From positions 1 through 21,915 of the forward strand of contig BBXU01000024.1 of the NCBI GenBank assembly GCA_001598975.1: 21,915 nucleotides of DNA, given 5' to 3'. The translations under genes were made by a program, and so were the position numbers. This DNA comes from Parachlorella kessleri. Its lineage: Eukaryota > Chlorophyta > Trebouxiophyceae > Chlorellales > Chlorellaceae. This document shows positions 1-10,955 of the stretch, in pieces. Under the pieces are notes generated by a model. It had not been told where the DNA came from, made no database searches, and was given only the letters and a program-made list of their open reading frames with translations. Numbering within the stretch: the stretch's first letter is position 1; every line of letters starts with the position of its first letter.

Positions 1-128
1 CCCCCCCCCGTGTCAGAATTTGTCACTCATATCAGATGATCAACTGATCAATGTCTAAAAGCCATCTGCCTTCCAATCTAAGTTGTTAACTAATGCTGTT
101 GTTGAATCAGCGAGCTAAGCTGTTGAGC
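1..128. other. Upstream flank / probable 5' UTR of the TPR gene
   Basis: The segment starts with a run of nine C and contains overlapping TGATCA-like palindromes around 37-50. An ATG at 93 is in frame with the chosen start at 129 and follows an in-frame TAA at 87-89, so it could add 12 residues to the protein. I see no TATA box or other clear promoter element. Confidence 0.4.
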
Positions 129-3100
129 ATGCCACCACGCAAGGCACAAAGGAAGGATGACTCGGCTAGCACTCCCTTCCAACAGTGCCTGAGAGGTCAG
201 ATTAGTTATTCATGGCATCTATCACCATCAAGTGTGGCTCATTATGCCGATGGGCTGTCTAGCCCTGTTCGTGCTTGCCGTCCTGTGAGTGTGCCGTCCT
301 GTGTTGTCATCCTCAGTTGCCGAGCACATACGTCAGTCCAGACTAAGAGACGCTAAACCGTCTCCAGCGTTTCGTCTAAGAGATATAGTTAGAAGCGGGC
401 CAGGGGTATCCACCAAGAAAAGTCACCCTGCTGCTATTGCTCCCCACAGAAGCCGAGGTTCAGCAGCAGAGAGCTGAGAGGAAGCGTGGCCCAGAGGCGC
501 TCCCTGCATTCGAGCAGGCAGCGGTCAGTACGGAAAGGTGCTGCTTGCAAACCTCTCCTGCTGGTGATGGCGGTGTGCCTCGGCTTGCCTGTCTGGCAGT
601 CCTTCGCTCTGTGTACAGTGGGAAATTAGAGATAGGAGCATGTGTGGCGAGAGGGATGAGGAGCAGTGTAGCTGGGACCTTTCGTGTTTGATGCGGCTGT
701 TGGAGTTGAGAAAACTCTCGGGGTTATATCCCCATATGCAGGCAAGCTTTCAGCAAGCTGTCCAGTTGGGTGAGAGCAGCAGGGCCGACATCCAAGACTT
801 GCGTGAGGCCTACTTTGGGCTGGTGAGTAAGCCCCTCAAAGTCTTTCTGAAAGTCATGTTGGATGGCCTTCAAATCAATCTCTGGATCTTGGGAGATGCA
901 ATTCCGCGAGGATGTGCATGTGCCAGGGTGCCCGCAAGCTGGCTGGCTCGCTGGTGGTCAGGCCTGATAGTGATGGTCCTGGCGGACCTGTTGTAGGCTG
1001 CAAGTTGGTTGGCACCAAAGCCCAAGTGCTGGCATGTGCAGACTGGCAAGCTCGTAAATTGGCAGCAATTGCGGCATCAACGTGCATGTTGCCGGTGTGG
1101 CTGCCTGCACCGTCTGCAGGGAGAGTGCTTGCAGTCCTGGGCGGATGCTGTGGTGGACATCTGTGCCACCCTCCCTGACTCACAGCTGACGCCAGCCAAG
1201 GAGCAAGAGGCGTACAGGCACGCTGCCCAGCTGTATGAGACGGCTGTGCAAGCCTACAAGCAGGTATAGCAGTCCAACAGGTCACCCACAGGGCTGGCTG
1301 GCTGGCTGAGGAGGGTGCAACTCCGCAGGGCAGCGTGGGGCTCCAGCTTGTGAGGGGGGTGTGAGCTGAAGTTCCCGTCCAGCATCACAGCACCAGTGTA
1401 TGGCATGGAGTGGGCTACTAAATGGGGCCTTGTGGTGCTTGCACGACCGTTGGGGTATGCCTACCACTCTGTCACTCCCAAATCCTTTCGCCCTGTGCCT
1501 GTTGCTGCAGGTGCAGAGCGGTGACCCAGAATCCGGCATGCGTGTGGATGCAGCGGTCAACTGCGGTAACACCCTGGCATCGCTTGCACAGGTGCACTCA
1601 TGGCGCCAGCATCCCCAGGGAGCCAGCAGCAGCCTAGCGGACGCCGAGTCCTGCTACCAGCTAGCCCTGCGCCAGGAGGACGACGCACTGGTGAGGGCTG
1701 AGTTCCGGGGGCTGGCGCAGCCTGCACTATCCTGCTACGCTTTCGTAGCGAACGGGATGTGCTTTCAACCCTTATGCGGTGCTTGAAAGGGTAGCAATAT
1801 CCGCCCTGTATCTCCTTGCCGACTTACCTTGGAAGGAGCCTGGAGAAGGCATTCAAAAAACGACTTTGTGCTGGGCCGATGTGACAGATGTGCGGCTTTG
1901 GTGGTGCCGTGTGTGGTTGAGTATCGGTGGCATCGATGCAAGAAGTATCAATGTTGCTTGCCTACAGCAGCAACGTTACATACCTTGGAGGCACAAAGGA
2001 GCTGTGCTCCCTTGCTGCATGTCGTTGTAGACCTGGAGCAACCTGGCAGACACCCTGGTGCAGCATGCAGAGCTGTGCTGTGAGCAGGGCGCCAGCCAGC
2101 CTGGTGCGGTGCAGCAGGCCGAGACCCTATTCAGCCAGGCCAGGGAAGCCTACAGTCACGCCTGCACCCTGTCAAGCAGTGAAAATGGTGATGATTTGCC
2201 AGGGCTGCTGCTCAACTGGGGCGTTGCGCTGCTAACCATGGCTAAGCACATACAGGTGAGGTGAGAGGCTGCGAAGGCCAACCGGCGCGTTCACGGTGGC
2301 AGTGCTCGTGATGTGTGCTAGGCGTCAGAGGCTGTTGGCTGGTGGCCAGCAGCAGGGTGTGCATTGGAGTGTGGCGGGAAGGCCATGGGATTTGTCTGCT
2401 GCAGAATGCAGCACTGCCTGGTGGCACAATACTTGGGCTGCAAGGTGACCTCGCTGCACCTGCACATGGCAATGTGGCTGTGCAGGAGCCTGCGGCTGCC
2501 CTGCAGCTCTTGGAAGAGGCGGCGATGCGGCTGCGGGAGTCTGCTGGCTTTGACCGAGGGGATGTGGCGCCGCACAATGCACTTGGGGATGTCCTGTTGC
2601 ACAGGTCCGAGCCTCTTGAAGCTCCCACGCAGACTCCAGGGCCGCCTCTAATAAGCCTCAGTGCCAAGCGATATAAGTGCCTCTTGCGTTGGGTACTTCA
2701 TATGATGACATATGATGAAATCATCTGGTGGAGGTCGTGTCCAGGGTTCTTGCTGATTTGGCGCCATTTCACTGATATGGATGCCTAAAGCAGTTCCTCC
2801 AGGCCATGATATCGGCCCCAACCATTTGGGGCCTCAAACAAACAGTCCTGATGCCTGCAGAGCGGAGCGCTTGACCGGCAGCGACCCAGCAGCTGCCACA
2901 GCAGCAGCCACCCTAGCGCTGCAAGACGGCTACCTAGCTGCCCTGCGTATCAAGGCCACCAGCTCGGAAGCCCTGGTGGGTCTGGCAGAGTCCCACGTGC
3001 AGCTTGCACGACTCGCCAGCAGCGGCTCGGCAGCGGCTCACCATTGGAGCGAGGGCGCGGCTGCCTACCAAGTCGCTCTGAGGTGGCCCGAGGGCTTAGG

Positions 3101-3266
3101 CAGGTTTGAGGACCGCTGTGACGTAAGGTACAACCTAGCCTGTTGCCTGGCGCAGCTGCCAGGCAGGCAGGGCGAGGCCAGGGAGCTGCTGCAGGAGCTG
3201 CAGGCGGCCGGGGCGGTGACGGCGGCGGAAGTGGCGGCTGACCAGGACCTAGCTGCGCTGCGGTAG
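129..3266 (+). CDS. TPR-like helical repeat protein, function unknown (8 exons)
   Basis: Predicted exons: 129-195, 450-523, 742-822, 1135-1263, 1511-1690, 2031-2255, 2486-2604, 2861-3266. They sum to 1281 nt (426 aa plus stop), and every junction phase agrees. The N-terminus is short, basic and Gln/Arg-rich (MPPRKAQRK), with no obvious signal or transit peptide. The rest is a series of paired amphipathic helices in TPR/SEL1 style, for example ALPAFEQAAASFQQAVQLG, AAVNCGNTLASLAQ, WSNLADTLVQHAELC, LLNWGVALLTMAKH, ALVGLAESHVQLARL and VRYNLACCLAQLPG. The protein ends with a DQDLAALR-type tail often seen in TPR proteins. TPR arrays usually act as protein-binding scaffolds; no catalytic motif is visible and I cannot name a partner. 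ATG 129 has A at -3 and is preferred over the in-frame ATG at 93, but both are possible. Exons 4 and 7 each have a second in-frame acceptor (see findings). Confidence is higher for the C-terminal 250 residues than for exons 1-3. Confidence 0.7.
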
Positions 3267-3667
3267 TTGCATGCATCTAGGTGGTGGGTGCACGTGGGTG
3301 GAAGCCATTTAGTCTTGTGAACGGTGGTGTATACTATTCGCCAATGCACTGCACTTCGTTAAGCATTATGGGTCAGTCTGTCTATATTTGATATGGGGTT
3401 CTGTACTATCCTGTCACTAATTCTGCTAACCGGCATGGTTGATTGTCCTAGGCTAGCCGCAAAAGTGCTTGAGACGCAGGCTTTTACAACACAGCCGGGA
3501 GCAACGGTGTCCTACAGCGCACCTCAGGTGCAATCTTATATAAATTCGAGCAGTCTGTGCCCTAACGCAAGTCAAACATCAATACAGCCCCCTCTGCCCC
3601 TTGCCACAAAGCCTAGCAGTTTACAATGCTTCCCTCAATATCTGTTCACCCGCAAACCCGGCTGGCA
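3267..3667. other. Convergent intergenic spacer with the 3' ends of the TPR and importin genes
   Basis: This 401-nt stretch lies between two stop codons that face each other. For the minus-strand gene it holds two TGTAA motifs (3621-3625 and 3484-3488). No plus-strand TGTAA follows the TPR stop here, so that gene must use another signal or end further on. The open frames in this stretch have no recognisable protein character. Confidence 0.6.
3621..3625 (-). terminator. Candidate polyadenylation signal TGTAA of the importin gene
   Basis: TTACA on the plus strand reads TGTAA on the minus strand, 43 nt beyond the stop codon. TGTAA placed shortly before the cleavage site is the standard chlorophyte signal. 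A second copy at 3484-3488, about 180 nt beyond the stop, is an equally good candidate and would give a 3' UTR of more usual length. Confidence 0.4.
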
Positions 3668-6600
3668 TCAAGTGCACAGCCCTGCCTGCCGTATGCTGTC
3701 CGCCATCTGCCGCAGCGACCGCTGCATGGCTCGCCGCACCTCCACCCCTCCCGGACTGCCAAGCCCTCCCCGCACCCGGCCGCTGCTACCCCAGCTGCTG
3801 CCCCCTCCCTCCTGCTGCCGCTGCAGCACTTGCACTGTGGCCTGACGCAGAAGTCCATCCCAGTCTAACCGCCCCAGCAGCGCCGCTGCTGTCGCCTGAG
3901 GAAGGATGCCGGCTGCAGCCATCCCGGCTTGTGCATCTGCCAGCCAGCTGGCCAGTAGCTGGGAGGCCATAGCATGGACAGCGGCTGGATCTTGGGGAGG
4001 TGCTGCTTGGTGCTGGGGCGGCAGGGACGTCAGTGAGCAAGCAGCTGCCAGCAGGGCCACATCACCCACCAGGCTCACCACCTGCGACACCAAGTGAGAA
4101 GAAAGCACGGTGTGCAACTGTGGAGAGGCCATCGGCTGTTCATGGGGCTGACAAAAAGGCACGTCAATGAAGCGGAGCAGCAGGGTGCAAACCATGTCAA
4201 CATCTCCCTGTCAGTGCCCTCGCCCATTCTCACCTGCATACGACTGCACAAGCCATACACAGCCTTGGGCGCCAGGCCACCCAACACAAGCCTTCCTGCC
4301 TGCCACCCACCTTGGGCAGATGGGCCCCCGAGTTGAGCGAGAGGAGCGCCATAAGCGTGCCTTGCACCACCCCGCTGCCCTGCCGCCGCACAAACTCGCG
4401 CGCTGTGCTGCCCAGTGCACTGCCCCACTCCAGAGCCAGCACTGCCAGGGCGGAAAGCGACGCCACAGCTCGCTGCGAAACCTCCTTATGGTTACAGGCA
4501 GCATTGGCCACTGCTAGGCGCAGGGCGAGAGAAAGTAGTGCTTCCAGGGCGGCGGCAGCAGCGGAGGCAGGGCTGTCGCAGGCGCCGTCATGTGGGTATG
4601 TTTGGCTGCACTGCCAGCTGGCCGCCTGCCGTAGGGTGCAGCCCACAAGCGACAATAGGGCCTGCTTTGCAAAACCAAGTAGAACCTTACTACGGTATAC
4701 CATATCTCAAATGGATGATCCAACAGCATTCCCTGTGCCACTGTCCAACAACCGCTCAGTGGGGAATGATACCTCTCTGTACAATAGCGCCAGTGTACAT
4801 CGCACTCTAGCCACGTAAGGTGAGCATGTATCAGCAAGTTGACCATTCATGTGCAATAGTAGAACCAACCTGCGCGGCCTCCGGATTAGCATCTCCCCCT
4901 CGCATGCCTGCCATGGCCTGGGCCTGGGGCGTGGACAGCAGGCAGCTCAGCATGCCCAGCAGGGGCTGCTGGTATTGAGGCTGGCTGCCGTACGCCTCCA
5001 CGGCTCGACACAACGCCTGCCCCAGCTGGGAACCCCCTGCATAGGCAAATAGGAAGGGCCAATTAGCTGCAGTGCATTTTTTGTATGTTGAGTACCACTG
5101 AAATGCGCAGCTGCCAGAGGAGAGGGAAGTTCAATCAGCGCGGAAAGGCCGCCCAGCACCAAGATCACTCCGCAAAACCGTCCCAAACTGGCTCCATTTT
5201 GTGCGTCAAGCACTGTTGTGAGGAGAGGGCTGGCTCCCTTCCTGAGCAGGCCTACCTGGCGAGAAGAAGCAAGCAGCCGCCAGGTCTGCTAGCGAGCCCA
5301 GTGCCGGCTCAAATGCACGGGGGTCCAAGCTGATGCAGCTGGTGAGGCAGAGTGACACGTCCTGGTATGTCTCAGAGGGGAGCTGTCGGCGGCAGACAAC
5401 CACTGCACAGAGGTCATTGCACCTTCATGTCCGCTTGTAATGTGTGCTGCAAATCTGTTTCCCATGCTTTCTTGTGCGTACACAATCTCCTGTCCCATGC
5501 AGCTAACACCGAGCCGCGCTTGCACTACAACTTCTTGTGGGCATGCAGCATGCCATACAGCACACAAGGAACCTCAGTGCCCTTTTATGTAATACGTGAA
5601 CTACATGCATGACACTTGAAGCCAGAAAGACCTAATACCGACCAGTGCACTACTGACCTAACGGCTGCCAGCACCCCAAGAAGGCCTCAACTGCCGAGGT
5701 CAGCATCCCTGCCACAGGTGCCAGCTGTGGAGCTCCGCTGTGGGCTGCATGGTCGTCATACACCTGGTACAGCTCCAGGGCATTGAGCAGCGCCTGCACC
5801 TGCTTCAAAGCCCACTGGAGCTGCCATAGGGTGGTGGAAGATGCTGGCTGGCGCTGGTGTCGACTGTGAGACCCTGCTGCCCCTGCTGTGCTGGCGGGGT
5901 GCTCAGAGTGCGCTGAGGTGTGCTCAAGCTCCTGTTGCAGCTGCTGGAGCGCCGCGGTAAGGGGGGCAAACACATACTGCTGCATGCTGGCTGCCGCCCT
6001 CTGCAGCAGGTGCGTGTTGCTAAGGTGCACACCCTCCGCTGCGTGGACAAGTGCCACCACCGCCTGCTGGTGGGCAATCTGCAAGCACGGAGCCTTATGG
6101 TAAATGGCTGTACAAGATGGACCTTGGACACCCAAAAAGAACGCAACACTCCACCGCAAGAGAGCTCTTCTTGCAGAAGCTCCACTACTGGCAGGTATGC
6201 TGCCAGCAGATGCAACTGCAACAGCCCAAGCATCGTCTGCAGTGTGCACAGAGGCTGCTTGAGCACCTGGTACTGGTGGATCCGGCTGGGTTGTTGTAGT
6301 AGCTGCAGGAGCTGCTCTATGGTGCCCAGCATGCTCTCCGTCGTTTCAAACCCTGCACAAACACCCCCAGCATACCCACACGCTAAGTGACAGATGAGTG
6401 GGCAACCCCCAACACACTGGACGCCTGCTGCACCTTGCTATATAACACAAACGCCACAAGACTAGTTCAGACCATATGCCGAGCTAAAGCTCCATCTACT
6501 GTGTTGCACCCGGCGACCCTTCAACTGAGGCTCCTGACCTGCCGAGGCCGCAAAAGAGCACACAGCCCGCACTGCATCCACTGCTGCATCAACCGCATCT

Positions 6601-9600
6601 GTGGTGCTGCCATGTGAGACATCCGGTGTTCTGAGGGGCGAGGAGACGGCATGAAGTGAGCGGGAGAGCACAAGGTCAACAAAGCCCTGCAAGCACCCAT
6701 CCACATCTAGCTGTGGGGAAGCGCCGGTGAACTAGCCTTAGGCATGCTAGGATGGGCGGCAGGAGCATTCTCCTGCCTGGCAGGCAGGCTTGCTGGCTTA
6801 CAGGTGGTTGAATCTGCGGTCAATCTTCCAACTTGCTTCAAGACAGACGGGCGCTACCACAACCCTCCCTTGGGCACCATCCCATCAGGCGAGTCCCCCT
6901 CAGCTTACCGCAGGCAGGCTGGCATCCTGCGCTGCCCCCAGCAGGGGCAGCAGCACCGGCGCCAGCACCGTAACGCTGGAAAGTAGGTCGTAGTCCAGGG
7001 CAGTTACCGGTGCCTGGGGCCCCGCTTGTGGAAGTGGCCACACCTCCCCAGCAAGGCTATAGACACGCAACACGCCTGCAGCACACAATTTTCAGCTTCA
7101 AGCCAAGGATCCTTATGCTGCTGGAGGCATTACAACCTTGATGACCATCTGTAAGCGAACCTCCAGGGACTGTCGACTACATGGCACGGAGGGAAGAGCG
7201 TAGACTCATTGACCGTCAACGCACCAGGCACGCAAGCCTTACCAGTGAACCAAACAGGCAGCGCTTGCCCAGCTTGGTGGTGGTGGGAGCCATACACGCC
7301 TGCCCCGCAGCGCAAGCAGTAGAAAGCGACCTGCATCGGGAGGTTAAGAGCATCCAACTGAGGGTCGAGCTTGCATATGGAAGGCATGGGCTGCAGGGAT
7401 CCCTGACGCTGCACATGGCAGGCTAAGTTCACATCTACCCTCATCTCAGCTTGGCACCTTTGAACACGTGGAACAACTCTCCGGCAAACACTCACATCCA
7501 ACGCCAGGGCTGTTTGCATGCTGCGCACACTGTGCTGCGCCACGGCCGCCTCAATGGCAGCTTGTAAACGCTGCATGAGCAGGTCGCCGCCCAGCACCTC
7601 CGCAATCACGTCCACCACCACCTGCACATGCGCCTTTCCAAGAGCTGTTCCACAAACAGAAATGCTTTACGGGAAGACGCTTCAAGAGGGTGCCCCTCCT
7701 GGCCACCAGGCGCATGCAGTCACACCACTGTGGCGCGTGTGCTATCGTTTCTTCTGAGAATGTAATGTAGTATATCTTCCCTTATGGGGGACGCACAATT
7801 TCACACATGTCCCACATCCATGGGACGACAATGGTAAGCCGAGGCATGAACAGTACCAAGGCAGCAGCAGAAATGCCAACGTTCAACTGGCCTCTCACCT
7901 CTGCTTCATCACGCACTGCCTGGGGCAACCCCTGAGGAGGATAGGACCCGCCACCCCATGCCTGCGCTGCCTGGCCAGGGCCGAGCTGGCTGAAAGCTGC
8001 CTGGAAGGGCTGCAGCTGCTGCAGCAGGGTACCGAGCACGGTGCAGCAAAAATCAAGCCTCTCGCCCGCGGTGATGGGCCTGCGCAGCAGGGTGGTTTCT
8101 AACATTAGGGACAATAATGATATCGGAAAAACACACAAGACACACTTTCTTGCACATCAATTTGCTATCCTGAGCACCACCGAATTCTGGTCACACAACA
8201 GTGCATGCCGGCCCACAGTGCAGCACCGGGGCATGTAGCCTACCTGGGAGCCAAGGTCCCAGTGCCTTCCTGCGCTTGCTGCTCGCCATCGTCATCCCCA
8301 TCCCTGCTCAACCGCAGCATGTGCTCCACCACCTCGTACGCAGCATCCACAGCAGGCAGCAGCGCCTCAACCCATGCCTCGTAGGCTGCTTCATCCACCT
8401 CCGGGCTCTGTGGCCGGGGTAGTGCCAGCAAGCGCAGCAGGCCCTGCAAGAATTAACCGCAACTTATAGCAACGGGTTGGCGAGTGCTGATATAAGCACA
8501 GTAGCTGCAAGGACACGCAAGCGCAATGTCGCACTTCTGCTAAGTAAAGGTCTGCTTGTAGGTGCTTGTACTACTGGTGGTGCAAGCCGAACAAGCTGCA
8601 AACCAAGCAGCCCATGGTGAAGGTGCGTTATCCCTCAGGTACTTGCCTGTCGCAGCGCAGCGCCATCCTGTGTGCTGCCGACACACACCCGTTGGTGTGT
8701 GCCGCAGAATAGGCTGAAGACATGGCTCGACTCGCCTCCACCCTCACCCTTCCTTACAGCCTGCACCGCAGCCTGTGTGACGTCAGCGGCCATCAGGCCC
8801 ACCCACTTGCTATTATTACAGGGCACAGTGCATTTGGATTCTGCTGGCAGGTTGATATCCTGGGATAAACCAGCGGCAGAGCCAGTGACTAAGGAAGACC
8901 TAAAAGCAGAAATCAAGATGCAAGGCTCCCTGGCCATGCGGGAGTTCTCAGAAACCTAAATGACAGTTCCCAGCTCCTAAAACATCCTTTTTATTATCAC
9001 ATGCACGATGTTGCCAGCACATGCCCTCTCCTGCCCGTTCCTTACTTGCTCAACTTGCGCTGGCAGCTGCAAGACGAGGTTAACCAGCAGGGGTGCCAGT
9101 GCCTCACTAGCATGCTCAATCACCTCGCTCACAGCATCTACACCTGGTGGTACACAAGGAGTGGCGGGTCAAGGCATACAGTCCAAGGGGTTGCTGAAAC
9201 ATATGCCGCAACCAAAGCACATCCCCGCCGAGCATCTGTTGAATGCTGTAGCTGTGCAACTCCCATTGTGTTGTCATCAGCACAACTTGAAAATGGAAGG
9301 CAAGCAGCAGTCGCGCACCTATAGCTACATGTGCTTCCCGCCCGCTTAGAAGTAGGGTCCCCGCAACGTGAGTGAAGTAGTCAGCATGCTCTGGCTCAAT
9401 ATACTCCAGGCATCCCCACTTCGCCCAGGCGCCAAAGCAGCGAACCAAGGGCAGCGCACACTCTTGTGCATGGTCCTGCATGCAGCTTCCAGCTGGTCAC
9501 ACTGCAAGCCTCTGGACGCCATAGGAATGTCAATGCTAATCTGCTTTGTGCAAACACAACGGCTTTTCATCTCCTAGGAACAAGATAGCAATGGTATGCA

Positions 9601-10531
9601 GTTCCAGCTGCCACACACCTACCAATCTCATTTTCGCTTCGCTTGCAGACTGCTGCACGGTGGTAGAGGGCTCCTGCACACCGCTGCAGTGCACGCCATG
9701 CAGCCAGCCCATGACATCCAAGCACCACTCCCGCACCTGCATGCCCACAAAGACAAGCGCGGCAGTTTGCCAGGCATCCTACTACTGCCTAACTGCACAC
9801 AGCTGATGCTCCGCATGCATCGACCAAGGTTGATTACGCAGTGACGGCGCCCATTCGCTCGCTGCCTCACCCTCTGCTTCAGCTGGAAGGCCTGCTCGGC
9901 GACTCCCGATTGCACTGCTACAGCTGCATCTTCGCATTCCTGAGGTAGCACGGTGAGGAACTCAACCATGGTGGCCCGTGGCAGCCGAGGCCCTGCAAGA
10001 CCGCCGACACGCTCTCGCTGCCACACACGCACGCAGGTGTACGAACCAGCCTTTTCCTACTCTTCAGGCTTAGCTATGCTTGCTATCGGAACAAGATGTT
10101 CCAGCAAGGCCAGTAGTCATGGATTGGTCTGCACGCTGGACCAACTTGCCTAAAGTCTCCAGCGGCCGCGACCAGTCGGTGCACTGGATGGCAAGGTTTG
10201 CGAGCGCCACACATAGCGCTCTGCGCAGCGCGGCTACATTGCCCTGTGCTGGGGTGCTTAGCAAGCCCACCAGCACTTCGACTAGCTGCGACTGCTGCTC
10301 AAGGCTGAGCTGGCCAAGCTGCTTCTTAGCTTTCCAGGCAAGTATTTGCGCAGCAGGAAGGGCAGACTCCAGGCCTGGCGCCTGCGCCGCCAGGACTTGC
10401 TGGGCCACTGCCCAGGCCTCCACGCTCTTCTTAAACGCTGTGAGCCACTGGTCAGCGCTGTGGCGCAAGGCAGCATCACTGGCAGGGGAGGACAGCACAC
10501 AGGCTGCCTGGACAAACTGAGCGACTGACAT
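3668..10531 (-). CDS. TNPO3-like: Importin-beta family nuclear import receptor, transportin-3/importin-13 type (18 exons)
   Basis: Exons in transcription order: 10531-10135, 9992-9871, 9736-9623, 9475-9319, 9143-9046, 8760-8647, 8443-8244, 8079-7899, 7621-7496, 7330-7243, 7075-6909, 6710-6539, 6352-6189, 6078-5658, 5402-5256, 5036-4870, 4661-4311, 4081-3668. The sum is 3600 nt (1199 aa), with all phases consistent. The N-terminal ~130 residues resemble the importin-beta N-domain of TNPO3/MOS14: ADQWLTAFKKSVEAWAVAQ, then LPAAQILAWKAKKQ, then ALANLAIQCTDW. These are followed by MVEFLTVLPQE and a long alpha-helical HEAT-like series. Family members carry SR-type splicing factors or other cargoes into the nucleus and release them on RanGTP binding. 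Length exceeds the usual 920-960 aa; the extra residues sit mainly in exons 7, 8 and 14 and the final exon, as Gly/Ser/Gln-rich loops. The start ATG at 10531-10529 has A at -3 and lies exactly where the family begins. TNPO3 is favoured over IPO13 by the SVEAW and AAQ..K.K motifs, but the choice is not settled. Intron 6 has a GC donor. The promoter is shared head-to-head with NDOR1. Confidence 0.85.
8444..8646 (-). other. GC-AG intron 6 of the importin gene
   Basis: On the minus strand the exon ends ...CGACAG and the intron starts GCAAGT, a textbook GC-type donor; the acceptor is CTTGCAG. The frame is phase 0 on both sides, joining ALRQ to GLLRLLALP. The nearby GT (four bases later, GTACCT) would leave phase 1 and put the next exon out of frame, so only the GC donor keeps the conserved protein. 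Confidence 0.8.
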
Positions 10532-10955
10532 TGTTGGCTACTGGCCCTACATGTACGCTAGCTTGGGATCAACGAGTAACGCAACAGGGGTGCTTCCAAG
10601 CTCGACCCAGAAACCCAGGCTTGTCCAGGGAGCTAGTCTTAGCAAGAAGCGCAAGCCCCAGCCACGTGAAGACGATCAGAAGAGAACACTAACAAAGACA
10701 GCATAAACGATGGTCTTTCATCTCATCTTTCTCTCGTCTGATCAGTGTCATGCTGACTCATGGGTACCTCAACATTGGCAAGACAGGTGTTTGACTTCAC
10801 ACTATAGCCTTGTAATATCGATCGCAAGATGACAGTCTTTCGTATTGTAGGATGGGTCGACATGGCAAAGTTGGGCTTGTTGGCATGCTGCTGATGGCCT
10901 TGCAGTAGCGCCTCGCTTAACCTCGTTGGCTGTTAAACGTACACACAACGTGTAC
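10532..10955. promoter_or_regulatory. Bidirectional promoter region between the importin gene and NDOR1
   Basis: The start codons of two divergent genes are 424 nt apart, so both promoters and both 5' UTRs must lie here. A CACGTG palindrome (G-box/E-box core, 10663-10668, in the context CCACGTGA) sits 132 nt from the importin ATG and 287 nt from the NDOR1 ATG. A TGACTCA palindrome-like bZIP site is at 10754-10760. No TATA box is convincing on either strand. A TGTAA at 10811-10815 has no upstream plus-strand gene to serve and is probably chance. Function of the two motifs is inferred only. Confidence 0.55.
10663..10668. promoter_or_regulatory. CACGTG palindrome (G-box core)
   Basis: A perfect CACGTG hexamer lies inside the 424-nt divergent spacer. 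In plants and algae such sites bind bZIP or bHLH factors. A hexamer of this kind is expected by chance every few kb, so binding here is not shown. Confidence 0.35.

Noticed and set aside
875..1285. 136-codon minus-strand open frame in the TPR gene
   Set aside because: It overlaps an intron and an exon of the TPR gene on the opposite strand, is Pro/Thr/His-rich and matches nothing I know. Chance openness in GC-rich DNA explains it.
3393..3972. Plus-strand open frames of 123-150 codons over the end of the importin gene
   Set aside because: They are Pro/Ser/Cys-rich shadows of the importin's last exon and of its 3' flank, with no domain. The minus-strand frame fits the family and all phases.
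10811..10815. TGTAA in the divergent promoter region as a polyadenylation signal
   Set aside because: No plus-strand gene ends upstream of it; the neighbouring gene on that side is on the minus strand and begins here.
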